64,000 nucleotides of DNA from Candidatus Margulisiibacteriota bacterium. GTDB lineage: Bacteria > Margulisbacteria > Riflemargulisbacteria > GWF2-39-127. The translations under genes were made by a program, and so were the position numbers. The stretch's first letter is position 1, and each line of letters opens with the position of its first letter. The DNA is taken from positions 46,942 through 110,941 of the forward strand of contig QKMY01000031.1 in the NCBI GenBank assembly GCA_003242895.1. Reading direction: 5' to 3'. Shown here piece after piece: positions 1-9,291 of the stretch. Under the pieces are notes generated by a model. The model did not search any database, was not told the origin of the DNA, and saw only the letters and a list, made by a program, of their open reading frames with translations.

Positions 1-2
1 AA

Positions 3-494
3 ATGTATGATGCTGCCAGCCAACGATTATCAAAGGAAGTTAAATTTCTTCAAGAAATTATAAAAATTAATGATATGACGGAAAGATTATGTACTAAGAA
101 TAAATTTAATATCAATGTCCTTTCAATTATTTTTGCATCAATGCCACAGAATTTCTTGAACTCTTTTTTCATGCTTGCAGGAAATGAGATGAAGCAGGAC
201 TTTGAAATACAGACAGCAAATGGTATAAACGTTAACACAAAAGCTTTTTTTGCGCATGATACAATCGATATCCTTGAATTATTTAATAAAATAAAATTTT
301 TGATTATTTTGTATCAAAGTAATCAAGATTTGTTTTTTAGCTTAATGACTAATAAAGAGATAATTGATTATTTACGATTAGTTTTTTCAGATACCAAAGT
401 TTCGGATAATATTAGAGAAAATATTAAAGAGACGGTTGAAGGCCAGTACTTACCACGAATTAAGACGATTGAAGCCTTTCAAAATATTTTTTGA
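3..494 (+). CDS. C-terminal part of an unrecognised protein (partial at left edge)
   Basis: The reading frame is open to the left edge, so the visible 163 residues are probably the end of a longer protein and the first ATG in view need not be the start. I do not recognise a family. The protein looks soluble and mainly helical, with a hydrophobic stretch near residues 40-58 and a Lys/Ile-rich middle, and no signal peptide or convincing membrane segment can be judged because the start is missing. It ends with TGA at 492-494 and is followed by about 140 bp of AT-rich DNA before the TPR gene. No function can be proposed. Confidence 0.6.
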   Translation: MYDAASQRLSKEVKFLQEIIKINDMTERLCTKNKFNINVLSIIFASMPQNFLNSFFMLAGNEMKQDFEIQTANGINVNTKAFFAHDTIDILELFNKIKFLIILYQSNQDLFFSLMTNKEIIDYLRLVFSDTKVSDNIRENIKETVEGQYLPRIKTIEAFQNIF

Positions 495-626
495 AGCTTC
501 TGCAACTAATTTATTTATTCGTTTTTAACAACATAATTATTATCAATAGAATTCAGTGCCCGCTATATTTGAGGTATTTTAACCGATTCTTTTTGTTTAT
601 ATGAGAATAATAAATGCATTTTCTAT

Positions 627-632
627 TATAAT
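627..632 (+). promoter_or_regulatory. Possible -10 box directly abutting the TPR gene start
   Basis: TATAAT ends one base before the ATG at 633. If used, transcription would start near 639, exactly at a second in-frame ATG (Met-Asn-Ile-Lys-Lys), giving a leaderless message. There is no Shine-Dalgarno sequence ahead of either ATG, which fits, but no good -35 box is seen, so this is a guess from position and consensus only. Confidence 0.3.
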
Positions 633-2345
633 ATGACAATGAATATAAAAAAAATTGTAATTATCCAATTATTAACACTTATAATTCCAGCTATAACTGT
701 TCCTGTCAATATTTCAGCCATTACTTCTGTTAATTCCAGTAAAATATCAGAATCACTCGCGCAAACGGCATTTTTATTGGTGAAAGACAGCAAATATAAT
801 GAAGCTAGAAAATATATACAAGAGAGCCTTTCTTACAGCAAAAACAATTCTCTCTCATATTATGTTTTAGGGATTTTAAGCGAAAAAGATAAAAGAATAA
901 ATGATGCTGTTGGTCATTACAAAAAATCAATATTATTAGATGAAGCCGCGTCGCTGGCATATTTCCCATTAGGTAAAATCTACTTGCAGCAAAAAAAGTT
1001 TGATTGGGCACAGTTCAATCTTGAAAAAGTAACGAAGACTGATAAAAATAACAAAGAAGCTTATTACTGCCTCGGAAATCTCTATGGAATGACTAATAAG
1101 GATAATGAAGCGATTGCTCTCTATAAGAAAGCACTTGAACTCGATCCGAACTATAAAGAAGTTCATGCTAAACTAGGTATCCTTTATAAAAACCGTAATA
1201 GTTATGATCGTGCAATTGAACATCTAGATAAATCAATTAAACTAGGAGTTAAAGAGCCGTCTGTCTACCTGAGTGCCGGTATAATGAAAGGTTTTCAGGG
1301 GAAATACGATGAAGAAATCAATCTGTATAAAAAGGTACTAGCTATTGATGATAGTGTTGCGAGTGCACATATGAACCTCGCAGTTGCATACCTCTCAAAA
1401 AATGAAAACCTAAAAGAGGCGATGAATGAATTATTTCTGGCTATTGATTTATGTCCAACGCTCAAGGAAGCGTATTATAATCTGGGCGTACTTTATGATA
1501 GACAGCAAGAATTTAAACTTGCTCAAAAAGCATTACTCAAAGCAATAGAATTAGATTCTAAATATACAGATGCCTATATAGCCGTCGCGGTTTCATTTAC
1601 AAAAGTAAGTGACTATGTAAATGCAACTATCAGTTTTGATAAAGCCATGGAAATTGATCCGGACAGAGTCGAGTTATTGATTGATTATGCAGATATGCTG
1701 ATAGGTTTGCATAAATATGATAGAGCCAGGGAGCTACTGATAAGAGCAATTCAGAACAAACCGGGATCGATTGAAGCTCATTTTAATTTAGGGATTCTTT
1801 ATGGCTTACTGAATAATAATATATTGGCAAAAAAAGAGTTCTACAAAGTAATTAAGCTGGATGCGAGAAACTATGAAGCGTATAATTATCTTGGACTACT
1901 CTATAGTTATTCTTCCGATTTAAAAAGCGCGCAATATTATTATAATAAAGCGATTGCGATAAATCCCTTTTTTGAAGATGGATATTTTAACCTTGCAACG
2001 CTCTACGAACAACGAGGAAAATTAGGAGATGCTGTTAAATTATATTACAAAGTACTTGAGATAAACCCTAAATATGCTTATGCTCATAATAACTTAGGAT
2101 ATGTATATGAAAGGATGTCATACAGAGATCAAGCTGTTCAAGAATATCTCAAAGCTATTGCAATTGATCCGAAGCTAGTTCAAGCTTATTATAACTTAGG
2201 TAACATTTACGAAAAACAGCAAAAATATCTTGAAACAATAAAATATTATGAAAAAGTTTTAGAAATTGATCCATTTCATCGAGATGCTAAAAATAGAATT
2301 CAACTCGTAAAAAAAATGCTCGCTAAAAAGCACTGGATGTATTAA
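633..2345 (+). CDS. Secreted or periplasmic TPR-repeat protein
   Basis: A 570-residue protein that starts with a short charged segment (Asn-Ile-Lys-Lys) and a hydrophobic stretch to about residue 30, consistent with a signal peptide or N-terminal anchor. From about residue 40 to 560 it is a near-continuous array of roughly fifteen 34-residue tetratricopeptide repeats with the usual pattern AYYNLGNIYE...A...Y.KALEIDP. TPR solenoids are protein-protein scaffolds; in diderms such proteins often sit in the periplasm and support envelope or polysaccharide assembly, but nothing here fixes the partner. The gene converges on purH with only 12 bp between stops. Translation may begin at 639 rather than 633 because a TATAAT box lies immediately upstream. 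Family assignment is secure; the role is not. Confidence 0.85.
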   Translation: MTMNIKKIVIIQLLTLIIPAITVPVNISAITSVNSSKISESLAQTAFLLVKDSKYNEARKYIQESLSYSKNNSLSYYVLGILSEKDKRINDAVGHYKKSILLDEAASLAYFPLGKIYLQQKKFDWAQFNLEKVTKTDKNNKEAYYCLGNLYGMTNKDNEAIALYKKALELDPNYKEVHAKLGILYKNRNSYDRAIEHLDKSIKLGVKEPSVYLSAGIMKGFQGKYDEEINLYKKVLAIDDSVASAHMNLAVAYLSKNENLKEAMNELFLAIDLCPTLKEAYYNLGVLYDRQQEFKLAQKALLKAIELDSKYTDAYIAVAVSFTKVSDYVNATISFDKAMEIDPDRVELLIDYADMLIGLHKYDRARELLIRAIQNKPGSIEAHFNLGILYGLLNNNILAKKEFYKVIKLDARNYEAYNYLGLLYSYSSDLKSAQYYYNKAIAINPFFEDGYFNLATLYEQRGKLGDAVKLYYKVLEINPKYAYAHNNLGYVYERMSYRDQAVQEYLKAIAIDPKLVQAYYNLGNIYEKQQKYLETIKYYEKVLEIDPFHRDAKNRIQLVKKMLAKKHWMY

Positions 2346-2357
2346 ACAATTCTGGTT

Positions 2358-3890
2358 TTAATGCTTAAAATGTCTCACGCCAGTAAAGAGCATTGGGATC
2401 CCGTACTCGTTACATGCATCGATAGACTCCTGATCCCTTAATGAGCCGCCCGGTTGTATGATTGCCTTAATTCCAGCTTTATTTACGGTATCAACAGAAT
2501 CTCTAAAAGGAAAGAATGCATCCGACGCCAGGACTGCTCCTGTGGCTTCGTTGCCAGCCTTTTTTAACGCGAGTTCTACAGCATCTACACGGCTCATTTG
2601 GCCAGCTCCAACCCCGACAGTTTTGCCGTCTTTTACGAGAAGAATTGCATTAGATCTTATATGTTTAACTATTTTCCAGGCAAATAGCATGTCTGCGACC
2701 ATATGTTGTTCCGGATGAAGATGTGTTACGCATTTCATTTCATCAAAGGGAACCTCTTTTGTATCTTTTACTTGTACCAAAAGACCTCCGGTTACTCTCT
2801 TCACGTCGTTCTGCTGATCATGGTTGAAATAATCATCAAGCACAATAACTCTGATGTTTTTTTTCTCCTGTAAAATTAATAACGCTTCATCTGTATACCC
2901 GGGGGCAATTACTGCTTCGACAAATAATTTTGACATCTCTTGTGCTACTTCACTATCTACTATTTTATTCAATCCGATGATACTTCCGAAGGCAGACTTC
3001 GGATCACATGACAACGCTTTGTTGTAGGCATCCAACAGATTATTACCAAGCGCAGTGCCGCAAGGATTGGTGTGTTTGATAATTGTTACGGCCGGCTTAG
3101 TAAACTCTTTAGCGATTGACCAGGCAGCATCAAGGTCAATAAAATTGTTAAAAGAAAGTTCTTTTCCGTGTAACTGTTTGATATTTCCAAGTCCATACTC
3201 TCCGGGGACTTTATAAAATATGGCTTTTTGATGAGGATTTTCACCGTATCTAAGGTCCTGTGCTTTGTCGAGAGGGAGTGTCTTTGTATTCATGAATGAT
3301 TCTTTGTTGCTTCCGATCTTTTTAGCTAAATAATTAGAAATAATTGCGTCATATCTTGCAGTATGGGAGTATGCCTGTACTGCCAGATCTTCTTTCAGTT
3401 CCAAAGGAAGAGATCCTTGTGATCTAAGATTATCTAAAATTGCCGGGTAAAATCCCGGATCGACAACAATAATAACGTCACGATAATTCTTTGCGGCAGA
3501 TCTGACCATGGATGGCCCGCCGATATCGATATTTTCTATTACGTCATGAAGTTCGACCTCCGGTTTTGCAATTGTCGCTTCAAAAGGGTATAGGTTTACA
3601 CAGACAAGATCAATAGGTTCAATTCCTAATTCTTTGATTTTAGCCATATGTTCGCTGTTGTCTCGCAGTGCAAGCAATCCGCCGTGAACTGCTGGGTGTA
3701 AGGTTTTAACTCTTCCATCCATAATTTCAGGGAAACCTGTAATATCACTTACATCTTTTACTGAAATCCCACTTTCTTTTAATGCTTTGGAGGTACCTCC
3801 GGTTGAAATAATTTCCCAGCCAAGATCCACAAGACCCATGACAAAATCAACTATTCCGGTTTTGTCTGAAACACTTATTAATGCTCGCAT
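2358..3890 (-). CDS. purH: Bifunctional AICAR transformylase / IMP cyclohydrolase PurH
   Basis: Catalyses the last two steps of IMP synthesis: formylation of AICAR with 10-formyl-THF, then ring closure. The 510 residues match the family's usual length. The N-terminal MGS-like cyclohydrolase domain shows SVSDKTG, STGGTS and DGRVKTLHP (about residues 1-145); the C-terminal transformylase domain shows LRYGENPHQKA, IIKHTNPCG and RVTGGLL. A clear AGGAGG ribosome site lies 6-7 bases ahead of the ATG at 3890. It is the last gene of a leftward purM-purN-purH operon, 29 bp after purN. No residues seem to be missing and I expect it to be functional. Confidence 0.97.
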   Translation of the reverse strand: MRALISVSDKTGIVDFVMGLVDLGWEIISTGGTSKALKESGISVKDVSDITGFPEIMDGRVKTLHPAVHGGLLALRDNSEHMAKIKELGIEPIDLVCVNLYPFEATIAKPEVELHDVIENIDIGGPSMVRSAAKNYRDVIIVVDPGFYPAILDNLRSQGSLPLELKEDLAVQAYSHTARYDAIISNYLAKKIGSNKESFMNTKTLPLDKAQDLRYGENPHQKAIFYKVPGEYGLGNIKQLHGKELSFNNFIDLDAAWSIAKEFTKPAVTIIKHTNPCGTALGNNLLDAYNKALSCDPKSAFGSIIGLNKIVDSEVAQEMSKLFVEAVIAPGYTDEALLILQEKKNIRVIVLDDYFNHDQQNDVKRVTGGLLVQVKDTKEVPFDEMKCVTHLHPEQHMVADMLFAWKIVKHIRSNAILLVKDGKTVGVGAGQMSRVDAVELALKKAGNEATGAVLASDAFFPFRDSVDTVNKAGIKAIIQPGGSLRDQESIDACNEYGIPMLFTGVRHFKH

Positions 3891-3919
3891 TTAAATCCTC
3901 CTTCTGATATTTATCGATT

Positions 3920-4528
3920 TTAATTGTGTAGTTTGCTTTCGGTAATAAGTTTTATTGCACGCCAGTATATATCATGCTCTTCTTTTAGTATACGGAGCGA
4001 AAGCGTTTTTTCTGTATCGTTATCGAGCACTGGAACGGTTCTTTGCATAATAATAGGCCCGGAATCAAGTCCTGCATCAACATAATGTACAGTGCAGCCT
4101 GAGTATTTAACTCCATAGTCTAATGCTTGCTTTTGAGCATGAAGTCCGGGAAAAGAAGGTAAAAGGGAAGGGTGAATATTTAAAATTTTACCTTCGAATG
4201 TATCAACGAATTCTTTGCCTAAAATTCTCATATATCCGGCAAGAATGATGAGGTCAGTGTCATATTCATTAATCTTTGATATTAAAGCAAGCTCGAATTG
4301 TTCTTTGGAGGAATAGCTTTTTCTGTTGCAGCATTCAGCCGGAATATTTTTGTTGTTAGCACTGGTAAGAGCCCCGGATTCCGGGTTATCACTGACAAGT
4401 ACTTTTATTTCAGCATTGAGTTTTTCATTTTTAATGGCAGCATAGAGAGCTTCGAAGTTTGAGCCTCTACCGGAGGCCATAATTGCTAATTTTGTTGGCT
4501 CTAACTTGGTTTTTTTAAATAATTTCAA
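3920..4528 (-). CDS. purN: Phosphoribosylglycinamide formyltransferase PurN
   Basis: Transfers a formyl group from 10-formyl-THF to GAR in purine synthesis. The 202-residue protein carries the nucleotide-binding start IMASGRGSNFEAL (from about residue 16), the catalytic NIHPSLLPSFPG motif with its Asn and His, and the DSGPII segment with the catalytic Asp. It begins inside the 3' end of purM (14 bp overlap), which indicates translational coupling. The first 13 residues (rich in Lys) precede the usual family start, and a later start at the internal Met before ASGRGSN is possible. With purM and purH it forms one leftward operon. Confidence 0.95.
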   Translation of the reverse strand: MKLFKKTKLEPTKLAIMASGRGSNFEALYAAIKNEKLNAEIKVLVSDNPESGALTSANNKNIPAECCNRKSYSSKEQFELALISKINEYDTDLIILAGYMRILGKEFVDTFEGKILNIHPSLLPSFPGLHAQKQALDYGVKYSGCTVHYVDAGLDSGPIIMQRTVPVLDNDTEKTLSLRILKEEHDIYWRAIKLITESKLHN

Positions 4529-5501
4529 CTACCTGATCTCCTGGAATAATTTCTCCTATGACAAAACCTTCCGGGATTCTACTGATCTCATCTTCCGGAA
4601 TAATCATAACCATACCAATTCCCATATTAAACGCATGGTACATTTCTTTCTCTTCAACAAGGCCGGTTTCAACAATTTTTTGGAAGATTGCCGGTTTATC
4701 CCATGAATCCTTTTTTATCTGCGCATTACTGTTTTTCGGAAGGAGTCTGGCTACGTTCTCCGGTAATCCGCCGCCGGTTATATTTGCGATCCCGTTTATC
4801 GTAATATTTGCTTCTTTAAACTTCTTCATAACGTCGACATAAAGTCTCGTTGGAGTCAGCATTTCCTCTAAGATAGCGCGATCATCTTCAGGATTTCCTG
4901 TAATCAAAACTTTTCGGGCTAGAGAATATCCGTTTGAATGAAGGCCTGAGGAAGACAGACCAACAATTTTCTGACCGTTTGTGATTTTTGAGCCATCTAT
5001 TATTTTTTCTCTATCAACTATGCCAACCGCGAATCCTGCCAGGTCATAATCTCCCGGAGAGTAAACATCGCCCATTTCAGCAGTTTCACCACCAAGCAGT
5101 GCGCATCCGCATTCCTTGCAGCCATCGGCGATACCTTTAACAATATCTGCAATAATAGCAGGTTCAACCTTGTTACACGCAATATAATCAAGAAAAAAAA
5201 GCGGGTCAGCGCCGCAGCAAAGTATATCATTAACGCTCATGGCAACGAGATCGATGCCTATAGTGTCATGCTTACCTAGAAGTATCGATACTTTAACTTT
5301 AGTTCCGACACCATCAGTTCCGGAAACCATTATCGGGTCATTATATTTTTTGAAATCCGGCTTAAAAAAACCGCCAAAAAAACCTATTTCTCCAATAACG
5401 CCTGGAGTGTACGTGCTTTTTACGAAATGTTTGATTCTGCGTACGACCTCGTATCCGGCTTCAACGTCGACTCCGGCTTGTTTGTATGTTATTTTTTCCA
5501 T
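4515..5501 (-). CDS. purM: Phosphoribosylformylglycinamidine cyclo-ligase PurM
   Basis: AIR synthetase: ATP-dependent ring closure of FGAM to AIR. The 328 residues are close to the family norm. Diagnostic segments are the start TYKQAGVDVEAG, the nucleotide and metal region GTDGVGTKVKV, GGETAEMGDVY and GLHSNGYSL, followed by NITGGGLPEN near residue 240. The ATG at 5501 is preceded by AAAGGAG. It is the first gene of the leftward purine operon and overlaps purN by 14 bp. The 247 bp upstream, divergent from a glycosyltransferase, must carry the operon's promoter. Confidence 0.96.
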   Translation of the reverse strand: MEKITYKQAGVDVEAGYEVVRRIKHFVKSTYTPGVIGEIGFFGGFFKPDFKKYNDPIMVSGTDGVGTKVKVSILLGKHDTIGIDLVAMSVNDILCCGADPLFFLDYIACNKVEPAIIADIVKGIADGCKECGCALLGGETAEMGDVYSPGDYDLAGFAVGIVDREKIIDGSKITNGQKIVGLSSSGLHSNGYSLARKVLITGNPEDDRAILEEMLTPTRLYVDVMKKFKEANITINGIANITGGGLPENVARLLPKNSNAQIKKDSWDKPAIFQKIVETGLVEEKEMYHAFNMGIGMVMIIPEDEISRIPEGFVIGEIIPGDQVVEII

Positions 5502-5554
5502 GACAGCTCCTTTGATAAAAGGTAAAAAGAAAATTTAATCAATCGGACTTAATT

Positions 5555-5584
5555 ATCGTATAATTGCAATTACTTGTAAAGCAA
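5555..5584 (-). promoter_or_regulatory. Weak promoter candidate for the purMNH operon
   Basis: On the minus strand TTGCTT (5579-5584) and TACGAT (5555-5560) are separated by 18 bp, about 55 bp upstream of purM. The same spot on the plus strand reads TATAAT (5559-5564), which could serve the divergent glycosyltransferase. I looked for a purine riboswitch or PurR-like operator in 5502-5748 and saw neither. Confidence 0.25.
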
Positions 5585-5748
5585 AAATTAACGGATTGCA
5601 TCGATTATTCAGGTTGATTTTGCTAAGTAATATAACAAAATTATGCAGATGTTTGTAAGTAGGGGTAACGGCATCTAAATAGAATTAGATTGTTCAAATT
5701 ATCAAGACTGGATTATAATAATCATATTCGAGAACCAAAGGAAGCATA

Positions 5749-6711
5749 ATGCCATATTTTTCAGTTATAATACCTACTTTTAATCGAAGAGATATATTAA
5801 AAGAAACTATCTTGTCGTTATCGAGCCAGACTTTTACTGATTTTGAGCTGATAATCGCTGATGACGGGTCATCTGATGGCACGGAAAAAATGGTTGCCGA
5901 ATTGAAAACCAGTTTTCCGGTTAGATATCAATGGCATAAAAATGCCGGCAGGTCAGCAGCTCGAAATATGGGGCTTAAAATGGCCAGGGGTAAAGTAGTT
6001 GTTTTTATCGATGATCATGTTTATTCGGACAGCCGCTTACTTGAAGAACATTATAATTTTCACCAAAAATATGGCGCAACAAAAATAAAGGTTATCCGCG
6101 GGTTTGCTCCCTTAGTCCGGGACAAATCCGAAATACCTGCCCAAGCTGCATATCAAGATATGAGTACCTTTAAGTTCAAAGGGGAAAATAATCCGTTTAT
6201 ATCCTTTTTTACCGGTAATGTTTCTATAGATAAAGCAGCTTTAGAAAAAGTCGGTGGGTTTGAGGAAGATTTCAAGGAATACGGGTTTCAGGATTCTGAA
6301 CTTGGATATAGATTAGTTAAAGCCGGATACCATATCAAAGTTAATCCGAATGCGATTGTTTATGTTTTTTCCGCAAAATTAAGTTTTGAGAAACGGTGTG
6401 ATAAGTCACGACAAGCAGGACATAGCGCAGTTGTGTTGCTTAAAAAGCATTTTTTCCTGGGAATTTATGTTGGAATCAATCCGTTCAACCTGTTTATGTT
6501 TATGCTGTTTTCTCTTAATAACCGCTATTTCCTGCACAAACTTTATTACAATAAATTAGACCTTCTGGAAAATGGTTCTAAAGAACATGAAAAAGTGCAA
6601 TCACGAATACGATATTATTATTTCTTGTTTGGCATTTACGAAAAACTATTCAAAACTAAATCGTTACAGGAATATTATGCTCAGAAAAATCCCGGTTCTC
6701 CTTTATCATAA
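5749..6711 (+). CDS. Family 2 glycosyltransferase
   Basis: A 320-residue GT-A fold enzyme that should transfer a sugar from a nucleotide donor onto a lipid-linked or surface glycan on the inner face of the cytoplasmic membrane. It shows the GT2 start SVIIPTFNRRD, the nucleotide-binding IADDGSSDGT, a DXD-like VFIDDHVY near residue 85, and the acceptor-side GGFEEDF...GFQDSELGYRL near residues 165-190. The C-terminal 100 residues contain a hydrophobic stretch (INPFNLFMFMLF) that may touch the membrane. The start has AAAGGAAG 5 bases upstream. It opens the first polysaccharide block and its end overlaps the deacetylase start by 35 bp. Donor and acceptor cannot be told. Confidence 0.88.
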   Translation: MPYFSVIIPTFNRRDILKETILSLSSQTFTDFELIIADDGSSDGTEKMVAELKTSFPVRYQWHKNAGRSAARNMGLKMARGKVVVFIDDHVYSDSRLLEEHYNFHQKYGATKIKVIRGFAPLVRDKSEIPAQAAYQDMSTFKFKGENNPFISFFTGNVSIDKAALEKVGGFEEDFKEYGFQDSELGYRLVKAGYHIKVNPNAIVYVFSAKLSFEKRCDKSRQAGHSAVVLLKKHFFLGIYVGINPFNLFMFMLFSLNNRYFLHKLYYNKLDLLENGSKEHEKVQSRIRYYYFLFGIYEKLFKTKSLQEYYAQKNPGSPLS

Positions 6712-7360
6712 CGTTGCACATGAAAGTGCTGATAAGTGGACGATTACTTCGGAACACTTCGAATCTATATTGATATATTTTAAGAAATATGGGTTTGATA
6801 CTATTTCTTGCCGTGAGCTTATTGATTTGCGCGATACTTTTGTCCCTAAAAAAGTCTCCATAGCTTTCGATGACGGACATCAGGGAATATATACAGAAGC
6901 ATTTCCTCTCCTAAAAAAATATGGCTTTATTGCAACGATATTTCTTACAACCTCCTTTATCAATAAATGCGAGGATAGTTTTGCCGGACTAACTTCAGGA
7001 CAAATTCGAGAAATGGCTGATTATGGAATCGAAATCGGATCCCACGGGGTTACTCATGTTAATTTGAGGAAGTTATCATTACAAGAGCAAACGATGGAAA
7101 TTGTTAACAGCAAAGATTTCATGGAAAATACCTTCAATATCGGAATCAATACATTTTCTTATCCTCATGGTTGCTACGATGATAATTTGAAACGTATAAT
7201 TACTCGTGCCGGTTATACGTCGGCGTTCTCTGTTTTTAAAGGATATAGTACCCGATCGTTTGATCAATACGCGTATGATCGATTGGAAACGAGTAACTGT
7301 TCCCATCCTTTACGAGGGTTAGAGTTCAGGATTAAGACTAATGGGTATTATCTGTTCTGA
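6677..7360 (+). CDS. Polysaccharide deacetylase (NodB-type, CE4)
   Basis: Divalent-metal-dependent N- or O-deacetylase of a glycan. Visible CE4 motifs are the metal-binding VSIAFDDGHQG (TFDDG motif) and GSHGVTHVNL (SxGxHTxxH motif), followed by TFSYPHGCYD. The frame is open further upstream, but the internal ATG at 6677 starts the protein just before PVLLYHNV, which is where relatives begin, and has CAGGA about 7 bases ahead; I chose it over the upstream ATG at 6572, giving 228 residues. No signal peptide is seen, so it may act on a lipid-linked intermediate or be non-classically located. It overlaps the preceding glycosyltransferase by 35 bp, implying co-expression. Confidence 0.85.
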   Translation: MLRKIPVLLYHNVAHESADKWTITSEHFESILIYFKKYGFDTISCRELIDLRDTFVPKKVSIAFDDGHQGIYTEAFPLLKKYGFIATIFLTTSFINKCEDSFAGLTSGQIREMADYGIEIGSHGVTHVNLRKLSLQEQTMEIVNSKDFMENTFNIGINTFSYPHGCYDDNLKRIITRAGYTSAFSVFKGYSTRSFDQYAYDRLETSNCSHPLRGLEFRIKTNGYYLF

Positions 7361-7436
7361 GCTGATGCTTTACACAAATTATTTGTTAAAGTATATTTAA
7401 TTAATACACTCTACTATATATAAGATAGGTTCAATC

Positions 7437-8579
7437 ATGAAATTACTTTTTGTATTCGGCACCAGGCCTGAAGCAATTAAAATGGCACCGGTAATTATAG
7501 AATTGAAGAAATATCCGGAAATATTTGATGTTAAAGTCTGTGTAACGGCGCAACATCGACAAATGCTGGACCAGGTGATGAATTGGTTCCACATCGCACC
7601 TGATTACGACCTGAATATTATGAAGCCCGGACAGGACCTCTACGATATTACCGCTAATGTTCTTGTCGAGATGAAATCTGTTTTACGAGAATCTGCGCCT
7701 GATCTTATCCTTGTTCAGGGAGATACGACAACCGTGATGGCAGCTTCAATAGCCGCATTCTATACTCAAATACCAATCGCCCATATCGAAGCCGGGCTCC
7801 GGACTAACAATTTATTGAGCCCATTTCCCGAAGAATTCAACCGCAGAGTAACGAGTATTATTACGAAATATCATTTTGCCCCGACTAAGACTGCCTGTCA
7901 AAACCTGCTCGATGAAAGAGTCTTCAACGATGATATCTATGTTACCGGAAACACGGTTATTGACGCATTAATGCTTTCAATGGAAAAAATTAAAGGTAAT
8001 CTGGAAAAATACTATAAATTACCTCAATTTAAGGATATCGACTTCTCTAAGCAGCTTGTTCTTATTACTGCGCATCGACGAGAAAACTTTGGGCAGGAAT
8101 TCAAGAATATGTGCGGCGGGATAAAGAGTCTTGCGAATACTTATCCTGATATCGAATTCGTTTATCCGGTCCATTTAAATCCGAATGTCCAGACGCCGGT
8201 AAATGAAATACTTACCGGGATTCCAAACATTAAACTCATTACTCCTCTCGATTACGAGAACTTTGTATTTATGATGAGCAAGAGCAGAATCGTTCTTACT
8301 GATTCCGGGGGCGTACAGGAAGAAGCTCCCTCATTAGGAAAACCAGTGCTTGTCATGCGAAACAATACCGAAAGGCCGGAAGCTGTTACCGCTGGAACTG
8401 TTAAGCTAGTAGGCACAGACAACAACAAGATATTCAATGAAGTATCAAAGTTGATCGATGATCCGGTATACTATCAAAAAATGAGCACTGCTGTAAATCC
8501 ATATGGCGATGGCAACGCATCTTCCAGGATAAAAGCTATACTCGCCGGAGAGCAGTTCGTTGAATTTGGAAACAATTAA
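7437..8579 (+). CDS. wecB: UDP-N-acetylglucosamine 2-epimerase (non-hydrolysing)
   Basis: Interconverts UDP-GlcNAc and UDP-ManNAc in the cytosol. The 380 residues carry the family signatures FGTRPEAIKMAP (residues 6-17), QGDTTTVMA, HIEAGLRT, TAHRRENFG and DSGGVQEEAPSLGKPV (about residue 290). With the downstream UDP-HexNAc 6-dehydrogenase it could yield UDP-ManNAcA; alternatively it may act like WbpI on the diacetamido-uronate made by the WlbA/B/C-type enzymes in this window. The sequence looks more WecB-like than WbpI-like. A TTGTTA/TACACT pair with 16-bp spacing at 7383-7410 could be its promoter, weakly supported. Confidence 0.93.
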   Translation: MKLLFVFGTRPEAIKMAPVIIELKKYPEIFDVKVCVTAQHRQMLDQVMNWFHIAPDYDLNIMKPGQDLYDITANVLVEMKSVLRESAPDLILVQGDTTTVMAASIAAFYTQIPIAHIEAGLRTNNLLSPFPEEFNRRVTSIITKYHFAPTKTACQNLLDERVFNDDIYVTGNTVIDALMLSMEKIKGNLEKYYKLPQFKDIDFSKQLVLITAHRRENFGQEFKNMCGGIKSLANTYPDIEFVYPVHLNPNVQTPVNEILTGIPNIKLITPLDYENFVFMMSKSRIVLTDSGGVQEEAPSLGKPVLVMRNNTERPEAVTAGTVKLVGTDNNKIFNEVSKLIDDPVYYQKMSTAVNPYGDGNASSRIKAILAGEQFVEFGNN

Positions 8580-8583
8580 AATT

Positions 8584-8904
8584 ATGGTAAAAGCCTTATC
8601 TAATGAGCAGATTAAAGCTAAAGTGATCGATATTATCAAAAAATACTGTCCTGAATGCCAGTTAATACTTATTGGGTCTCGAGCGAGAGGGGACAGTAAT
8701 CCTCGATCGGATTTTGATTTTGTCATAAAAAAAAACTCGATACGACCAATTACGAAAAGTATAATTAAAGAAGAAGCAGATGCCTTGCCAACCCTTAAGA
8801 TCATAGAAATAATCGATTATAATGATTTAGATGAGATGTTTAAAAAAAATGTTGATAGTGAAGGAATAGTGCTTTATGCAAACACCACATCAGATCCAGC
8901 TTGA
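8584..8904 (+). CDS. MNT-type nucleotidyltransferase (module A, HI0073-like)
   Basis: A 106-residue minimal nucleotidyltransferase with the core LIGSRARG...RSDFDFVI (GSxxxG and DxD metal motif, residues 30-50). In characterised relatives this fold adds nucleotides to a partner protein and acts as the antitoxin of a MNT/HEPN pair. The frame is open from 8560 inside wecB, but ATG 8584, five bases after the wecB stop, is the more usual start. It overlaps the partner gene by exactly 29 bp, with the codons for Glu-Gly (GAAGGA) doubling as the partner's ribosome site, the same geometry as the modules at 15965 and 16909. It interrupts the polysaccharide genes. Confidence 0.82.
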   Translation: MVKALSNEQIKAKVIDIIKKYCPECQLILIGSRARGDSNPRSDFDFVIKKNSIRPITKSIIKEEADALPTLKIIEIIDYNDLDEMFKKNVDSEGIVLYANTTSDPA

Positions 8905-9268
8905 TAATTTTAAAAACTCTTTTGATAGATTAGTTGAGGTTTTAGAAAGAAACATCGAAGATGATGATATTGTCCTTGATGCAACGATCCAACGATTTGA
9001 GTTTACTTTTGAAAATTCCTGGAAAACTATCAAGCTAGTCCTAAAAGATCAAGGAATAGAGTGTTTATCCCCGAGAGAATGTATAAAACAAGCATTCAGA
9101 TATGGCTGGATACTTGATGAAGATACCTTCCTGAATCTATTAGAAGCAAGAAATCTCACTTCTCATACTTATGCCAAACCGATAGCTTTAACCGTTTATC
9201 GCACCATTAAACAAAACGCTTCAGCATTCGAGTACCTTTATAAGAAAATACGAGAATTATATTTATAA
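8876..9268 (+). CDS. HI0074-type nucleotidyltransferase-substrate-binding protein (module A partner)
   Basis: A 130-residue all-helical protein of the HI0074 family, HEPN-related, with the recognisable FEFTFENSWKTIKLVL and LSPRECIKQAFRYG segments and LLEARNLTSHTY near residue 100. The family partners a MNT nucleotidyltransferase; the Arg-Asn...His-Thr-Tyr stretch corresponds to the HEPN R-x4-H region. Starts at an ATG inside the preceding gene (29-bp overlap) so the two are translationally coupled. Likely acts as a toxin/antitoxin or modification pair rather than in sugar synthesis, although inserted among sugar genes. Confidence 0.82.
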   Translation: MQTPHQIQLDNFKNSFDRLVEVLERNIEDDDIVLDATIQRFEFTFENSWKTIKLVLKDQGIECLSPRECIKQAFRYGWILDEDTFLNLLEARNLTSHTYAKPIALTVYRTIKQNASAFEYLYKKIRELYL

Positions 9269-9291
9269 TGCCACTTTTGAGGAAGTAATAA

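Noticed and set aside
5502..5748. Purine riboswitch upstream of the purM operon
   Set aside because: No three-stem aptamer could be recognised on the minus strand; only a weak promoter candidate.
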